In this document: one piece after another, positions 45,854 to 56,074 of the stretch
Layout: the number at the start of each line of letters is the position of its first letter
How positions within the stretch are numbered: position 1 is the stretch's first letter
Assembly (NCBI GenBank): GCA_010672825.2
Contig: JAAHFU020000001.1
Coordinates: 2,108,001 to 2,172,000, forward strand
Source: Leptolyngbya sp. SIO1E4
GTDB taxonomy: Bacteria; Cyanobacteriota; Cyanobacteriia; Phormidesmidales; Phormidesmidaceae
Length of the DNA: 64,000 bases
Direction: 5' to 3'
The notes under the pieces: generated by a model
The model's input: the letters and a program-made list of their open reading frames with translations, nothing else
The model's database searches: none
What the model was told of the DNA's origin: nothing
Program-made: the position numbers and the translations under genes

Positions 45854-46384
45854 ATGGTCGGAAATCCCGATTTTTTAGCTGGAAAAGGGCAAGAGCAAGG
45901 ACCTGAGTTACAACAGTTAGAGACCCCAGAAGGTGAACTTTACCTCCGGTTTTTCGTAACCTCTGGTGAGGAATTTGCGCTGCCTGCGACGGGAATTCGA
46001 CGCATTATTGAACAGCCCCCTGATAGGATTACACCTGTTCCAAATGTGTCTCCTTTATTGTTGGGTACCCTTAACGAACAGGGGCGGGTTATTTGGGTGG
46101 CGGATTTGGGGCAGTTTCTGGGCTATGCCACCCAACTGAATACTGATCGGCCAGAGATTCCAGTAATTGCGGTTGAAAGTCAAGGAACTATGCTAGGCTT
46201 AGCCGTTAACCAGATTGTTGGCACTGACTGGATGGATTTGGAAGCGCTCTCTCTGTCCCAGGGTATTCCAGATGCAATGGCGCCCTTTCTCAAAGGAGAG
46301 TGGATGGTGGATGAAAAATCAAGCCGCGTTCTTCGCTTACTGGATCACGTTGCTGTTTTAAGGTCAGCTCGCTGGGCCGCCTGA
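45854..46384 (+). CDS. hmpC: CheW-like adaptor
   Basis: 176 residues with the CheW fold: LYLRFFVTSGEEFALPATGIRRIIE, VSPLLLGTLNEQGRVIWVADLGQFLG and LGLAVNQIVG. It couples the transducer HmpD to the kinase HmpE. AAGGGAAAAG precedes ATG 45854. It lacks any extra domain. It lies 45 bases before hmpD. Confidence 0.92.
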   Translation: MVGNPDFLAGKGQEQGPELQQLETPEGELYLRFFVTSGEEFALPATGIRRIIEQPPDRITPVPNVSPLLLGTLNEQGRVIWVADLGQFLGYATQLNTDRPEIPVIAVESQGTMLGLAVNQIVGTDWMDLEALSLSQGIPDAMAPFLKGEWMVDEKSSRVLRLLDHVAVLRSARWAA

Positions 46385-46429
46385 GCAGCTGCAATTGCTT
46401 TAGATCGCTTAAACGGCAGGAGATAGCAG

Positions 46430-49201
46430 ATGGGATCAAGTACTGATTATACTCAAGCTTATCAGAAAGCTGAGAGAGCCTACATGCAGGGTCGCTATGA
46501 AGACGCCGCTGCTGTAATCGATCAGCTCGCTGCCGAATACCCAACTGATCCCAGTGTGCTGCTGCTGCGAGGTCATATCTATTGCTACGGCCTGCAGCAT
46601 TATGGTGAAGCTAAGGCGCAGTATCAGGCAGTTTTGGATATCACCTCTGATCCCGAATTTGTGGATTTTGCCAATAACGGCCTAGCTTATGCTGAAGAAC
46701 AATTCGCAGCAGATATCCCCAACACTTCGCCAGGCATGGAAAGCAGCGCCCCTGTTTCTGTGGAGGGAGACACTGAATTTGAAGAATGGTCTGACGATTT
46801 TGCGACAGAAGCCTCTGACATTTCTGTCGGTAACGACGAGGTCGATTTTGCAGACTTTAACTTAGAAGAAGTCGAGGTCGATCTGGATATGTCTGCCGAT
46901 CTGTCTGAATCGGCAGATCCATTTGCAAGTTCTTTGGAGGTGGGGTCTGATCCGGCTGAATGGGCGGAGTTGGAAGGAGAAGAGACCTCTTTTGCTAATG
47001 ACCCATTTGCTGCCCCGAGCGTTTCGGCCCCGCAATCCACTGATTTTGAGGCCGCAGCCGCTGACAATCCATTTGCATCAGATGAAGACTTATCGGATAT
47101 AGAGTTGCCGGATTCCGAGATTGCTGAGGGTGATCCATTCGCAGATTTTGAAAATTTAGAGACTGCTGAGACCGATCCAATGCCTTTGGAAGCCAATGCG
47201 GCTGAGGCCGAGGACATGTCCCTCTATGATTCCCCCTTGGATGAAGAGACAACTTTTGTCGGCATTGCCGATGAGCCCCTGGAAGAGCAGACGCTCTTCA
47301 TGGCTGAGCCACCAGATGACCCGCCCGATGAATTTGCCTATGGCTCAGAGACTGAGGAACTGTCAGAGCTGTATCCAGTCGAGGAAAATTCGACTGAGGA
47401 AACCTACGATGACTATGTTACCTACTCTGACAACGGGGCTGCGATCGCTGAAGACAGCACCAGCACCCAGGGAAATGTTGATTTCCTGGATGACTTTGAC
47501 GAGTTTGATGACCTAGGCAGCCTTCCTGACTTTGAGTTGACAGATAGCTCTGCGGATTTTACCAGTCCTTCTGTGGGCAGCTCTGGTATCGGTGCCACGG
47601 ATGATTCAGACAACGGTTTTGGGAGTTCAGACTTTTCCATTGCCGATGCTAATGATCAGTCAACGATTGGCGACGAAGAGATTTTCAGCATTTCTGGCAC
47701 GGCGGAGCAGCTTCCTGCGTTTGCTAAGTTGGATGAAGACGAAGCGGAACCAGCACAAGTGGAGCAAGGCTGGTTAGCTCCTCTGGAAAATGCTTCTATC
47801 GACACCAAGCAAATTATGATTGCGGGGGCGACGGGGGTCATGTCAGCGATCGCTGTGGCCATTGTCAACTTCGTTGCTTCCAGCTTAATGCCAGACCAAA
47901 AGTTGCCAAGGGGAATTCCCCCTGCCATGGCGGTGACAACTGGGCTGGTCGGCTTTGGGACTGCTGCAGGAATTGGGCAGCTCGCTCATCGCCGTACTAA
48001 GCAGTCCTTCAAGAACTTGCAAGAGCAGTTTACGGCGGTTTCTCAGGGCAACTTAAATGCCCGGGCGACCGTTTATGCTGGCGATGAGATGGGGCAGCTG
48101 GCCACCAGCTTCAACCAAATGTCGCGGGTTATTCTCACGACAACCAGCGAAGCTCAGCGCAAAGCCCAAGAACAAGAACAGGCAAAAGAGGATCTGCAGC
48201 GTCAGGTCATTCGACTTTTAGACGATGTAGAAGGAGCTGCTCGAGGTGACCTGACTGTACAGGCGGAAGTCACTGCGGACGTGCTAGGGGCCGTTGCAGA
48301 CTCGTTTAACCTCACCATTCAGAACCTACGAGAAATTGTGCAGCAGGTGAGCGTGGCGGCGCGGCAGGTGAGCAAGGCTTCGACGGAAAATGAAGTGTTT
48401 GCCCGCAGCCTGTCTGCAGATGCCTTGCGACAGGCGGAAGAGCTTGCCGTCACTCTGAATTCCGTACAGGTGATGACAGACTCTATTCAGCGGGTGGCTG
48501 AAAGCGCCCGCGAAGCTGAAGATGTGGCCCGGTCTGCATCAACGACCGCCCTACGAGGGGGCGAGTCGGTGGAACGAACCGTCGCGGGTATTCTCGAAAT
48601 TCGAGAAACGGTGGCAGAAACGACTCGGAAAGTGAAACGCCTTGCGGAATCTTCCCAGGAAATTTCCAAAATTGTGGCCTTGATTTCGCAGATTGCTTCT
48701 CGAACGAATTTGCTCGCTTTAAACGCCAGTATTGAAGCTGCCCGAGCGGGAGAAGCCGGTCGTGGCTTTGCCATTGTGGCGGATGAAGTGCGGCAGTTGG
48801 CAGATCGGGCAGCGAAAGCTTCGAAGGAGATTGAGCAAATCGTCTTGCAAATTCAAAGTGAAACCAGTGGTGTGATGACGGCCATGGAAGAAGGCACTCA
48901 ACAGGTAATTGAGGGCACGCGACTGGCTGAGCAGGCGAAGCGATCGCTAGAAGACATTATTCAAGTATCCAATCGGATTGATGTCCTGGTGCGCTCCATT
49001 ACGGCTGATACCGTGGAACAAACAGAGACCTCGCGGGCCGTGGCCCAAGTTATGCAGTCTGTAGAATTAACGGCTCAAGAAACCTCGCAAGAATCTCAAA
49101 GAGTGTCTGCCTCCCTACAAAATCTTGTGGGGGTTGCTCGCGATCTGCTCACGTCTGTTGAACGATTTAAGGTCGATGCGGAGGAGGAGAAAGCTGGATA
49201 A
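46430..49201 (+). CDS. hmpD: Methyl-accepting transducer with acidic linker (PilJ/HmpD type)
   Basis: 923 residues. A TPR-like N-terminus (about 1-95, [20 protein letters not shown]) is followed by a long acidic, disordered linker (about 95-455) containing four (D/N)PFA motifs. Two transmembrane helices (about 462-486 and 496-515) have almost no external loop, so no outside ligand domain. HAMP units come next, then the signalling domain with hairpin tip [29 protein letters not shown]. It has no bilin GAF domain, so it corresponds to PilJ/HmpD rather than PixJ. Its input must come from the membrane or from the cytosolic N-terminus. A ribosome site (CAGGAG) precedes ATG 46430. Confidence 0.92.
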   Translation: MGSSTDYTQAYQKAERAYMQGRYEDAAAVIDQLAAEYPTDPSVLLLRGHIYCYGLQHYGEAKAQYQAVLDITSDPEFVDFANNGLAYAEEQFAADIPNTSPGMESSAPVSVEGDTEFEEWSDDFATEASDISVGNDEVDFADFNLEEVEVDLDMSADLSESADPFASSLEVGSDPAEWAELEGEETSFANDPFAAPSVSAPQSTDFEAAAADNPFASDEDLSDIELPDSEIAEGDPFADFENLETAETDPMPLEANAAEAEDMSLYDSPLDEETTFVGIADEPLEEQTLFMAEPPDDPPDEFAYGSETEELSELYPVEENSTEETYDDYVTYSDNGAAIAEDSTSTQGNVDFLDDFDEFDDLGSLPDFELTDSSADFTSPSVGSSGIGATDDSDNGFGSSDFSIADANDQSTIGDEEIFSISGTAEQLPAFAKLDEDEAEPAQVEQGWLAPLENASIDTKQIMIAGATGVMSAIAVAIVNFVASSLMPDQKLPRGIPPAMAVTTGLVGFGTAAGIGQLAHRRTKQSFKNLQEQFTAVSQGNLNARATVYAGDEMGQLATSFNQMSRVILTTTSEAQRKAQEQEQAKEDLQRQVIRLLDDVEGAARGDLTVQAEVTADVLGAVADSFNLTIQNLREIVQQVSVAARQVSKASTENEVFARSLSADALRQAEELAVTLNSVQVMTDSIQRVAESAREAEDVARSASTTALRGGESVERTVAGILEIRETVAETTRKVKRLAESSQEISKIVALISQIASRTNLLALNASIEAARAGEAGRGFAIVADEVRQLADRAAKASKEIEQIVLQIQSETSGVMTAMEEGTQQVIEGTRLAEQAKRSLEDIIQVSNRIDVLVRSITADTVEQTETSRAVAQVMQSVELTAQETSQESQRVSASLQNLVGVARDLLTSVERFKVDAEEEKAG

Positions 49202-49407
49202 TCCACTGGCTCTGAGAGAGCCTTACCCATGTCAGTGATGTGCTGTAAACACACCGATGACCAACCCTTTAAGATGACTGAAAACAGAGTGCGTCGAATT
49301 GACTAGGCTCACTGGTTGAAGACATCAAGGCAATTGACGACTGTCACAGACAAGCACCGCGAACTTTCACGGGCACCACAACCAAGCACTAGGGGGAATT
49401 GTCCGCC

Positions 49408-52400
49408 ATGATGCCTGAACAGCAGCAGCGAATACTGGGATACTTCATCGAAGAGGCGAAGGATCACCTCAATACGATTGAGCAGGGATTGCTGAATCTC
49501 CAAGCTACCATCGAAGATCCAGAGATGGTCAATGAAGTCTTCCGGGCAGCTCACTCGGTTAAAGGAGGGGCTGCCATGCTCGACATCGGCAGCATACAGC
49601 GGACATCTCATCGCCTTGAAGACTATTTCAAAATTCTGAAAGAATCACCGGCCAAAGTTGATCGCGCTTTGGAGTCAATGTTTCTCCAAGTGTTTGATGG
49701 GTTGCAAGCGCTGCTCGAAGAACTGCAAGGCCCTTTCGGCCTAACTGAAGATAAAGCTCAAGAAGTGATGAATGACCTTGAGCCTGTCTTTGAGCAACTT
49801 GAGCAGCACCTCCATGCGTTAGTTGCCGAGTCTGCCGTTGCTAAATCCGCCTCACCAGCACCTGCCGCAACTGAGAGTGCTGCGCCCCAACGTCGTGCTA
49901 GGACAGCACCGCAGGCGAGTGAAGAAAGCGCCCTGAAACTTGTCTTTAGAAGTGATGTCCCTGGACATCTGCGCGAGATGCTGGCTTTATTTAAGCAGTC
50001 TGATACCGAGGCTAGCCGTGCTGCTCTACAGTCCTGCTGTGATGCCCTGGCTCGCATTGGAGAGCAATTTGATCTTTATCGCTGGTGTGATCTAGCTTCA
50101 GCAGCGCGTCAAGCCGTTGGTAACTTGGAGCAAACGTATCGGGCTCTGGCTCCTGTCGTTATTAAGGATTTAAAGCGATCTCAAGAGCAAGTGCTGGCGG
50201 GAAAAGCTGATGACATCAGTATTTCCGTCGACCTGGAAGGGCTGATGCCCCCGGTGGCTGAACCTGAGCCCATGGGTTCTGATATTGATGCCCTCTTAGA
50301 TGACGCCTTATCCGTCTCCGAAGAGACTGAAGACACTGATCTGGTTGACCTATTTGGGAGTGACTCCCAACCTGCTCCCCCTGAGGCTGACCTTGACTGG
50401 CTAGAATCTTCTACTTCCAGTACTCGCGATGCTGCTGCAATAGAATCAGAGGACTTTGCAGCCGAAGAGTTTTTCCCCGAAGCAAGTTCAGGATCAGAGC
50501 CGCTGGCGGCTACGCCTGATCAGGAACCGTCAGTGGGTGCTTCAGAGCTCAATAGCTTAGCTGATTTATTTGAAGGAGAGATAGCCAGCGTAGAGTCTCC
50601 CTGGCAAGAAGTCTCTGAAGGAGAAGACGCGATCGCCGCCAGCAGCGGCCCCGATATTGATATTTCTGACGATTTTTCAGACTTGCTAGGCAATAGTCTT
50701 GATGATGATCCCGCCACGGAAATTCAACAGGATCTTGCTGACCTGTTTGGCGAGGCTACCGTAGCCGAAGACCTACCTGAACCTGAAGACCCGCTAGCAG
50801 CGTCGGTGGAGATATCTGAAGAGATATCTGACAGTATCGAAAACGACTTTACCAACCTAGAAGATCCTCTAACTACGTCTACGGAGACCTCTGACATTTC
50901 CCCTGAAGAGGACTTTTCCGATTTATTTGAAGCGACAGAGATATCTGATACCGAAGCCGCTTCTCAAGAGTTAGACCTGTCATCTGACGATGATCAGGAA
51001 CTAGATGCCCTCCTGAACGCTACTTCCTCCCTTGATGTAGACGATTTAGACGAGGCGGTTTCTATCTTAGGAGACGATACGAGCAGCGCTCCGAGTATGG
51101 ATGCGGCCTTCGATGATTTAGGAGATCTTTTTGAGGATGGTAGTGATGCTGATCTGGTTTCTGATTTAGGGGATACCACTCTAGTCGCAGGAGCCGAAAC
51201 AGAGGTTGGGCTTGACCTCTCTGAGTCAGGATTGCCAGAGCCTACTTCCGACAGCGCTGACGGTGACGACATCTTAAGCGATCCATGGGGAGACGCGGAG
51301 GAATTCTCTAGCTCCTCTGAAGTGACAACATCTGCTGACCCGGTTTTATCGTTTGAGAATATTGACGATCCTTGGGCGACACAAGAGTCTGAAGAGGAGG
51401 CCTCCGATGATACTGCTCTGGATGCTTTAGACGAATTATGGTCAGAGTCTGAAGCAGCCCATCAAGAGCTTGAGGATGAGCCCGCTGCAGCTATAGAGGA
51501 TGAGGACTTTGCTGATTTTGCAGCCTTAGATCTAGATGATGAGTCAAACCCTGTTGATGCAGAAGATAATCTGGGTGAGCTCCCTGACGCTGCAACAGGA
51601 GATGTAGGAGATCTCTCCATTCTCTTCGATGAGAATCTCGATATTCCCTCAAGCTCAGCAGCGGAAATCATCGGTGCTGAAGCCAGTGATTTGCCCAATG
51701 ACTTAGAGGAAGAAGCCTCTGATCTGGATGCCCTTCTAGATAGCAACAATCTAGACGCTGATCTGGATGGCCCCAGTGATGATTTGCTCGATGACTTAGG
51801 GGAAGAAACCTCTGATCTGGATGGCAACAATCTAGACGCTGATCTGGACAGCTCTAGTGATGATTTGCTCGATGACTTAGAAGGAGAAACCTCTGATCTG
51901 GATGCCATTCTGGATGGCAACAATCTAGACGCTGATCTGGACAGCTCTAGTGATGGAACACTTGATTTAGATAGCGAACTGAGTGACCTACTAGCGGATG
52001 AAGGATCTGCCATCTCTCAGACAACAGACTCTGTGATCTCTGATGAGAATGCCCTTGCTGAGGAAATTTTGTTCTCAGAGGAGAGCACCTCTGACGCAGC
52101 GCTTGCTCTGGATATCAGCGATGATAGCTTGCTGACAGATGGGGACGACCTCCAGGATCTGTTGGACACCTCCCCTGAGTCAATGATACTAGGCTCTGCC
52201 GAGGCGGCAGCATCGGCGCTAGACAGTGGCGCTCATGACCTGGATCTATCTCTTGGGGAAGAGGGAGACGATGCCGCAACAACCTTCGATGCCCCAGAAA
52301 CAGAGTTCGATGCGCTGATCGACGATGTTGCAGAAACTGAAGCAGAGTCTCCGGCATCAGCCGATGAGGTTTGGTTGGGAGCTGAACCGCAACCTCTGGT

Positions 52401-55400
52401 GAATTCACCAGAATCGTCAGCTTTAGATCTCGACTTAGCATTAGAAAATGCAGTCGTTAACCCGATTGACTACGCAACAGAGGACACCAGCCTAGACGAT
52501 TTATTGGATGTTCCCTCCGTGGGGACTCAGGCGAGGACGCCTGAAATGTCTTCAATGCAAGATGACATCAATGACTTTTTTGGAAATCCCTCACCGCTAC
52601 CGGAGACTTCAGGCTCACCCGAATTCGACGAGGTTTTAGGCGCTACCAGCAGTGATTTTGACCTTACATCCAATGCGGACAGCGAGCCAGATTTGGATGA
52701 TGCTGCCTTCAATGCATTGGAAAGTGAGGTAGAGAGTCCACCGGATGATGCGGTCTCCCAAGGAGAGATGACGGAAATATTTGATGACTCTCTACTTGCG
52801 CTAGAAACCGACGGTGTTTCGGATGATCCAGTGACTGCAGCAGCTAACACCACCTTTGAGACTGGGGATGCCTTCCCTGCTCAGGAAGCAGGAAGCGACG
52901 AGTTAGAAGCTGCTGCTCCCTTAGATGGCTTGGATGCTTTTCTGGAACATGACTCCACAAGCGAGTCAGCCGCTGATTTGGATGCTCTGCTTGAAACTGA
53001 TTCCTTAGAGACATCAGAGGCTGCTCCGCCCCTAGAGGATTTAGATGTTCTCCTAGATAACGCACCTACCGATACCCCTGCTGATAACTTAGACGCTCTG
53101 CTCACAGATGACCTGTTAGAGGAATCAGAAGCGACCGACTCCCCAGAGGATTTAGATGTGCTGCTGGAAGGGGAGCCCGTAGAGACATCAGAGGCTGCTC
53201 CGCCTCTCGAAGATTTAGATGTGCTGCTGGAAGCGGAATCCATAGAGGCATCAGAGGCCGCTCCCCCTCTCGAAGATTTAGATGCCCTCCTAGATGACGC
53301 ACCTGCCGATACCCCTCCTGGTAACTTAGACGCTCTGCTCACAGATGACCTGTCAGAGGAACCAGAAGCGACCGACTCCCTAGAGGATTTAGATGCGCTG
53401 CTTGACGCGGAGTCTGGAGAGGCGTCAGAGACGGTGCCTCTAGAAGATGTAGAAGATTTAGATGCTTTGCTTGGGGCTGAATCTGCTTCGGAGGAACCGG
53501 AAGCGACCGGATCCCTCGAAGATTTAGATGCTTTGCTAGAAGAGGCTCCGGCGGATGCCGCTCCCCTTCTGGAAGATGCCGCTCCCCCTCTAGAAGACTT
53601 AGATGCCCTGCTCGACAGTGAATCAGATAGTGCCGATAGCAACGCCGACTTCGGTGAGCTGGACGCACTATTAGAGGATGATCCTTCTGAAGCAGCTAGC
53701 CATGGAGATGTTGATTTTGATGATTTAGAGGCTCTGCTAGACGATGATGCTCCTCCTCTTGCCGTCTCAGTTCCTGATGAAGAGGATCAGGATGACGGAG
53801 AAGATGAGTTTGGCGATCTTGAAAAGCTCTTAGAAGAAGCTGATCAAACTTTAGGCGGTTCTTCTCCTACCATTCGCTCGACTAGTGGAAGTCGTAGTCG
53901 TTCCTCTCGTCGTGTGGGGGCCATGGTTGACCAAACCATGCGCGTTTCTGTTAAACACCTGGATACGCTCAACAACCTGGTGGGAGAACTGGTGGTGAAC
54001 CGCAACTCTCTAGAGCAAGATCAAGAACGCCTACGGCAGTTCCTCGATAATCTACTCTTCCAGGTTCAACAGCTTAATGACGTGGGGCAGCGGATGCGTG
54101 ATCTCTATGAGCGATCGCTGCTAGAGAGCTCCTTGATTTCTAACCGTCAAGCCTTCCAGGGGACCCGGGTAAGAGGCGGAGAAAGCCGGAGCGGGAACGG
54201 AGGTAACGATCACGCCACTGGAGCGACCTTTGATGCCCTAGAGATGGATCGGTTCACTGGGTTTCACACCTTGTCCCAAGAAATGATCGAACTGATTGTA
54301 CGGGTACGAGAGTCGGCCTCGGATATTGCGTATACAGTCGAGTCGTCGGATCAAATTACCCGTCAGTTTCGACAGGTCACTACGCAACTCCAGGAAGGGT
54401 TAAACAAGGCCCGTATGGTGCCTTTTGCCCAAACGGCTGATCGCCTTCCCAGGGCTGTGCGAGATATTTCCCTGAAATGTGGCAAAGAAGCACGGCTGGT
54501 GGTTGAAGGGCGCGATACGCTGATCGACAAGATGATTTTAGAGCGTCTCTACGACCCCATGACCCACCTGGTTAACAATGCCATCACCCACGGCATTGAG
54601 ACGCCGGACGAGCGGGCTGCAGTCGGTAAACCCCGAGAAGGAACCATTACCGTACGGGCTTTTTATCAAGGCAACCAAACGGTCATTTATATTGCTGATG
54701 ATGGTGCAGGCATTAACCCAGATGTTGTGAAGCGTAAAGCTATCAAAAAAGGTCTCATCACTCAGGCAGAGGCAAACGCCATGACCATGATTGAGACCTA
54801 TGAGTTGCTCTTTCGCCCTGGCTTTACCACTCGTGAAAAAGCCGACGATTTTGCAGGCCGTGGTTTTGGTATGGATGTTGTACGCACTGCCTTATCGGAA
54901 ATTCGCGGCTCGATCACTATCGATTCCGAGATGTCTAAGGGGACAAGCTTTACAATCCGCCTCCCGTTAACCCTCAGTATTTCGAAGGCGCTGAGCTGTC
55001 TCAATAACCAGGCTCGCATTGCCTTCCCGATGGACGGGGTGGAGGACATGTTTGATGTTCCCAGAGATCGGATACACACTGACGAAAATAACCAAAACAG
55101 TATTCCCTGGCGGGATACGACCCTGACATTCCAATCGCTGTCTGAACTGCTGCAATTTAACCGCTCGCTGGGGAGAGGTCGCGTTTACGGTGGCAATAAA
55201 GACGACGATATGGTTTCTATCGTGGTGTTACGCAGCGCCAATACCTTTATTGGGCTGCAGGTAGACCGGGTTCTGGGCGAGCAAGAAATTGTGATTAAAC
55301 AGCTTGAAGGCCCAGTGCCGAAACCCATGGGTATCGCAGGGGCAACTGTCCTGGGGGATGGGCGGGTGATGCCCATTGCCGATGTTTTGGAACTGATCGA

Positions 55401-55896
55401 CATTGCCCAAGGTCGGGTTCGTCGCGAAGCAGGCTCCTCGCTATGGACAAAAACTGAAGAACCGCCAACAGAAGATGTTGCAGATACCAAGACGGAGCCA
55501 ACCGTGCTGATTGTGGACGACTCCATTACGGTACGTGAGCTGCTGTCGATGAGCTTTAACAAGGTTGGCTATCGCGTTGAGCAAGCCCGCGATGGTCAGG
55601 AAGCCTGGGAAAAGCTACGCTCTGGTTTACCCTGTGAATTAGTTTTTTGCGATATCGAGATGCCTCGTATGGACGGGCTGGAGTTACTCTCTCGCATGCA
55701 AAAAGATAGTATCCTCAAGCGCATACCGATTGCCATGTTGACCTCCCGAGGTGCGGATCGCCACCGTCAGATGGCCCTAGATCTTGGTGCCAGCGGCTAT
55801 TTCACTAAGCCTTATTTGGAAGAAGCTTTGCTGGATGCGGCCCAACGCATGTTGAATGGTGAAGTGCTGCTCACCAAAGCAGAGGGTGAAGACTAA
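49408..55896 (+). CDS. hmpE: Giant CheA-CheY hybrid kinase of the Hmp system
   Basis: About 2162 residues from ATG 49408, chosen because AGGGGGA lies ten bases upstream; a TTG at 49399 is less likely. Hpt domain 1-110 with phospho-acceptor His in AAHSVKGGA, then a second helical Hpt-like region to about 270. An acidic linker of about 1200 residues (280-1490) follows with repeated DLDALL-type motifs. Then come the dimerisation helices (HLDTLNNLVGELVVNRNSLE), the ATPase (HLVNNAITHGIE, ADDGAGINPD, GRGFGMDVV), a CheW-like domain and a receiver with Asp2082. It should phosphorylate HmpA and HmpB. The linker is far longer than in most PilL/HmpE proteins I know. Confidence 0.93.
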   Translation: MMPEQQQRILGYFIEEAKDHLNTIEQGLLNLQATIEDPEMVNEVFRAAHSVKGGAAMLDIGSIQRTSHRLEDYFKILKESPAKVDRALESMFLQVFDGLQALLEELQGPFGLTEDKAQEVMNDLEPVFEQLEQHLHALVAESAVAKSASPAPAATESAAPQRRARTAPQASEESALKLVFRSDVPGHLREMLALFKQSDTEASRAALQSCCDALARIGEQFDLYRWCDLASAARQAVGNLEQTYRALAPVVIKDLKRSQEQVLAGKADDISISVDLEGLMPPVAEPEPMGSDIDALLDDALSVSEETEDTDLVDLFGSDSQPAPPEADLDWLESSTSSTRDAAAIESEDFAAEEFFPEASSGSEPLAATPDQEPSVGASELNSLADLFEGEIASVESPWQEVSEGEDAIAASSGPDIDISDDFSDLLGNSLDDDPATEIQQDLADLFGEATVAEDLPEPEDPLAASVEISEEISDSIENDFTNLEDPLTTSTETSDISPEEDFSDLFEATEISDTEAASQELDLSSDDDQELDALLNATSSLDVDDLDEAVSILGDDTSSAPSMDAAFDDLGDLFEDGSDADLVSDLGDTTLVAGAETEVGLDLSESGLPEPTSDSADGDDILSDPWGDAEEFSSSSEVTTSADPVLSFENIDDPWATQESEEEASDDTALDALDELWSESEAAHQELEDEPAAAIEDEDFADFAALDLDDESNPVDAEDNLGELPDAATGDVGDLSILFDENLDIPSSSAAEIIGAEASDLPNDLEEEASDLDALLDSNNLDADLDGPSDDLLDDLGEETSDLDGNNLDADLDSSSDDLLDDLEGETSDLDAILDGNNLDADLDSSSDGTLDLDSELSDLLADEGSAISQTTDSVISDENALAEEILFSEESTSDAALALDISDDSLLTDGDDLQDLLDTSPESMILGSAEAAASALDSGAHDLDLSLGEEGDDAATTFDAPETEFDALIDDVAETEAESPASADEVWLGAEPQPLVNSPESSALDLDLALENAVVNPIDYATEDTSLDDLLDVPSVGTQARTPEMSSMQDDINDFFGNPSPLPETSGSPEFDEVLGATSSDFDLTSNADSEPDLDDAAFNALESEVESPPDDAVSQGEMTEIFDDSLLALETDGVSDDPVTAAANTTFETGDAFPAQEAGSDELEAAAPLDGLDAFLEHDSTSESAADLDALLETDSLETSEAAPPLEDLDVLLDNAPTDTPADNLDALLTDDLLEESEATDSPEDLDVLLEGEPVETSEAAPPLEDLDVLLEAESIEASEAAPPLEDLDALLDDAPADTPPGNLDALLTDDLSEEPEATDSLEDLDALLDAESGEASETVPLEDVEDLDALLGAESASEEPEATGSLEDLDALLEEAPADAAPLLEDAAPPLEDLDALLDSESDSADSNADFGELDALLEDDPSEAASHGDVDFDDLEALLDDDAPPLAVSVPDEEDQDDGEDEFGDLEKLLEEADQTLGGSSPTIRSTSGSRSRSSRRVGAMVDQTMRVSVKHLDTLNNLVGELVVNRNSLEQDQERLRQFLDNLLFQVQQLNDVGQRMRDLYERSLLESSLISNRQAFQGTRVRGGESRSGNGGNDHATGATFDALEMDRFTGFHTLSQEMIELIVRVRESASDIAYTVESSDQITRQFRQVTTQLQEGLNKARMVPFAQTADRLPRAVRDISLKCGKEARLVVEGRDTLIDKMILERLYDPMTHLVNNAITHGIETPDERAAVGKPREGTITVRAFYQGNQTVIYIADDGAGINPDVVKRKAIKKGLITQAEANAMTMIETYELLFRPGFTTREKADDFAGRGFGMDVVRTALSEIRGSITIDSEMSKGTSFTIRLPLTLSISKALSCLNNQARIAFPMDGVEDMFDVPRDRIHTDENNQNSIPWRDTTLTFQSLSELLQFNRSLGRGRVYGGNKDDDMVSIVVLRSANTFIGLQVDRVLGEQEIVIKQLEGPVPKPMGIAGATVLGDGRVMPIADVLELIDIAQGRVRREAGSSLWTKTEEPPTEDVADTKTEPTVLIVDDSITVRELLSMSFNKVGYRVEQARDGQEAWEKLRSGLPCELVFCDIEMPRMDGLELLSRMQKDSILKRIPIAMLTSRGADRHRQMALDLGASGYFTKPYLEEALLDAAQRMLNGEVLLTKAEGED
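51716..51966 (+). repeat. Coding tandem repeat in hmpE, block 1
   Basis: Three near-identical units of about 81-93 bases encode SDLD...NNLDADLD(S/G)(S/P)SDDLLDDL. The units differ mainly by a 12-base indel. The high DNA identity indicates recent duplication. Confidence 0.75.
52975..53640 (+). repeat. Coding repeat in hmpE, block 2 (EDLDxLL motif)
   Basis: Eight EDLD(A/V)LL motifs, spaced mostly 20-30 residues apart, often in the frame SEAAPPLEDLDxLL. Related NLDALL and ELDALL motifs intersperse them. The DNA is also locally repetitive, and the minus strand reads as long Ser-rich open frames that are artefacts of the repeat. Confidence 0.75.
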
Positions 55897-55907
55897 AAGA
55901 TCCCTGC

Positions 55908-55951
55908 GGCGATCGCACGCCATACAGAAGGCGATCGCACGCCATACAGAA
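55908..55951 (+). repeat. 22-base tandem duplication containing HIP1
   Basis: Two exact head-to-tail copies of a 22-base unit (55908-55929 and 55930-55951), each with one GCGATCGC octamer followed by ACGCCATACAGAA. They start 12 bases after the hmpE stop codon. Confidence 0.85.
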
Positions 55952-56074
55952 ACAGAGATCAGGTGAAAGCCACACAGCAAAGTATGGAGCACAATCACCT
56001 TGCTCAAAACCCCCTAGGGTATCTGGGTCAAGATACAGCCTAAGGTTGAGGAGGTGCTTTACTTGGCGTTTTCA

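Noticed and set aside
52881-53642. 253-codon Ser-rich minus-strand frame inside hmpE
   Set aside because: Shadow of the acidic repeat; the Asp/Glu/Leu codons read as Ser/Lys on the other strand.
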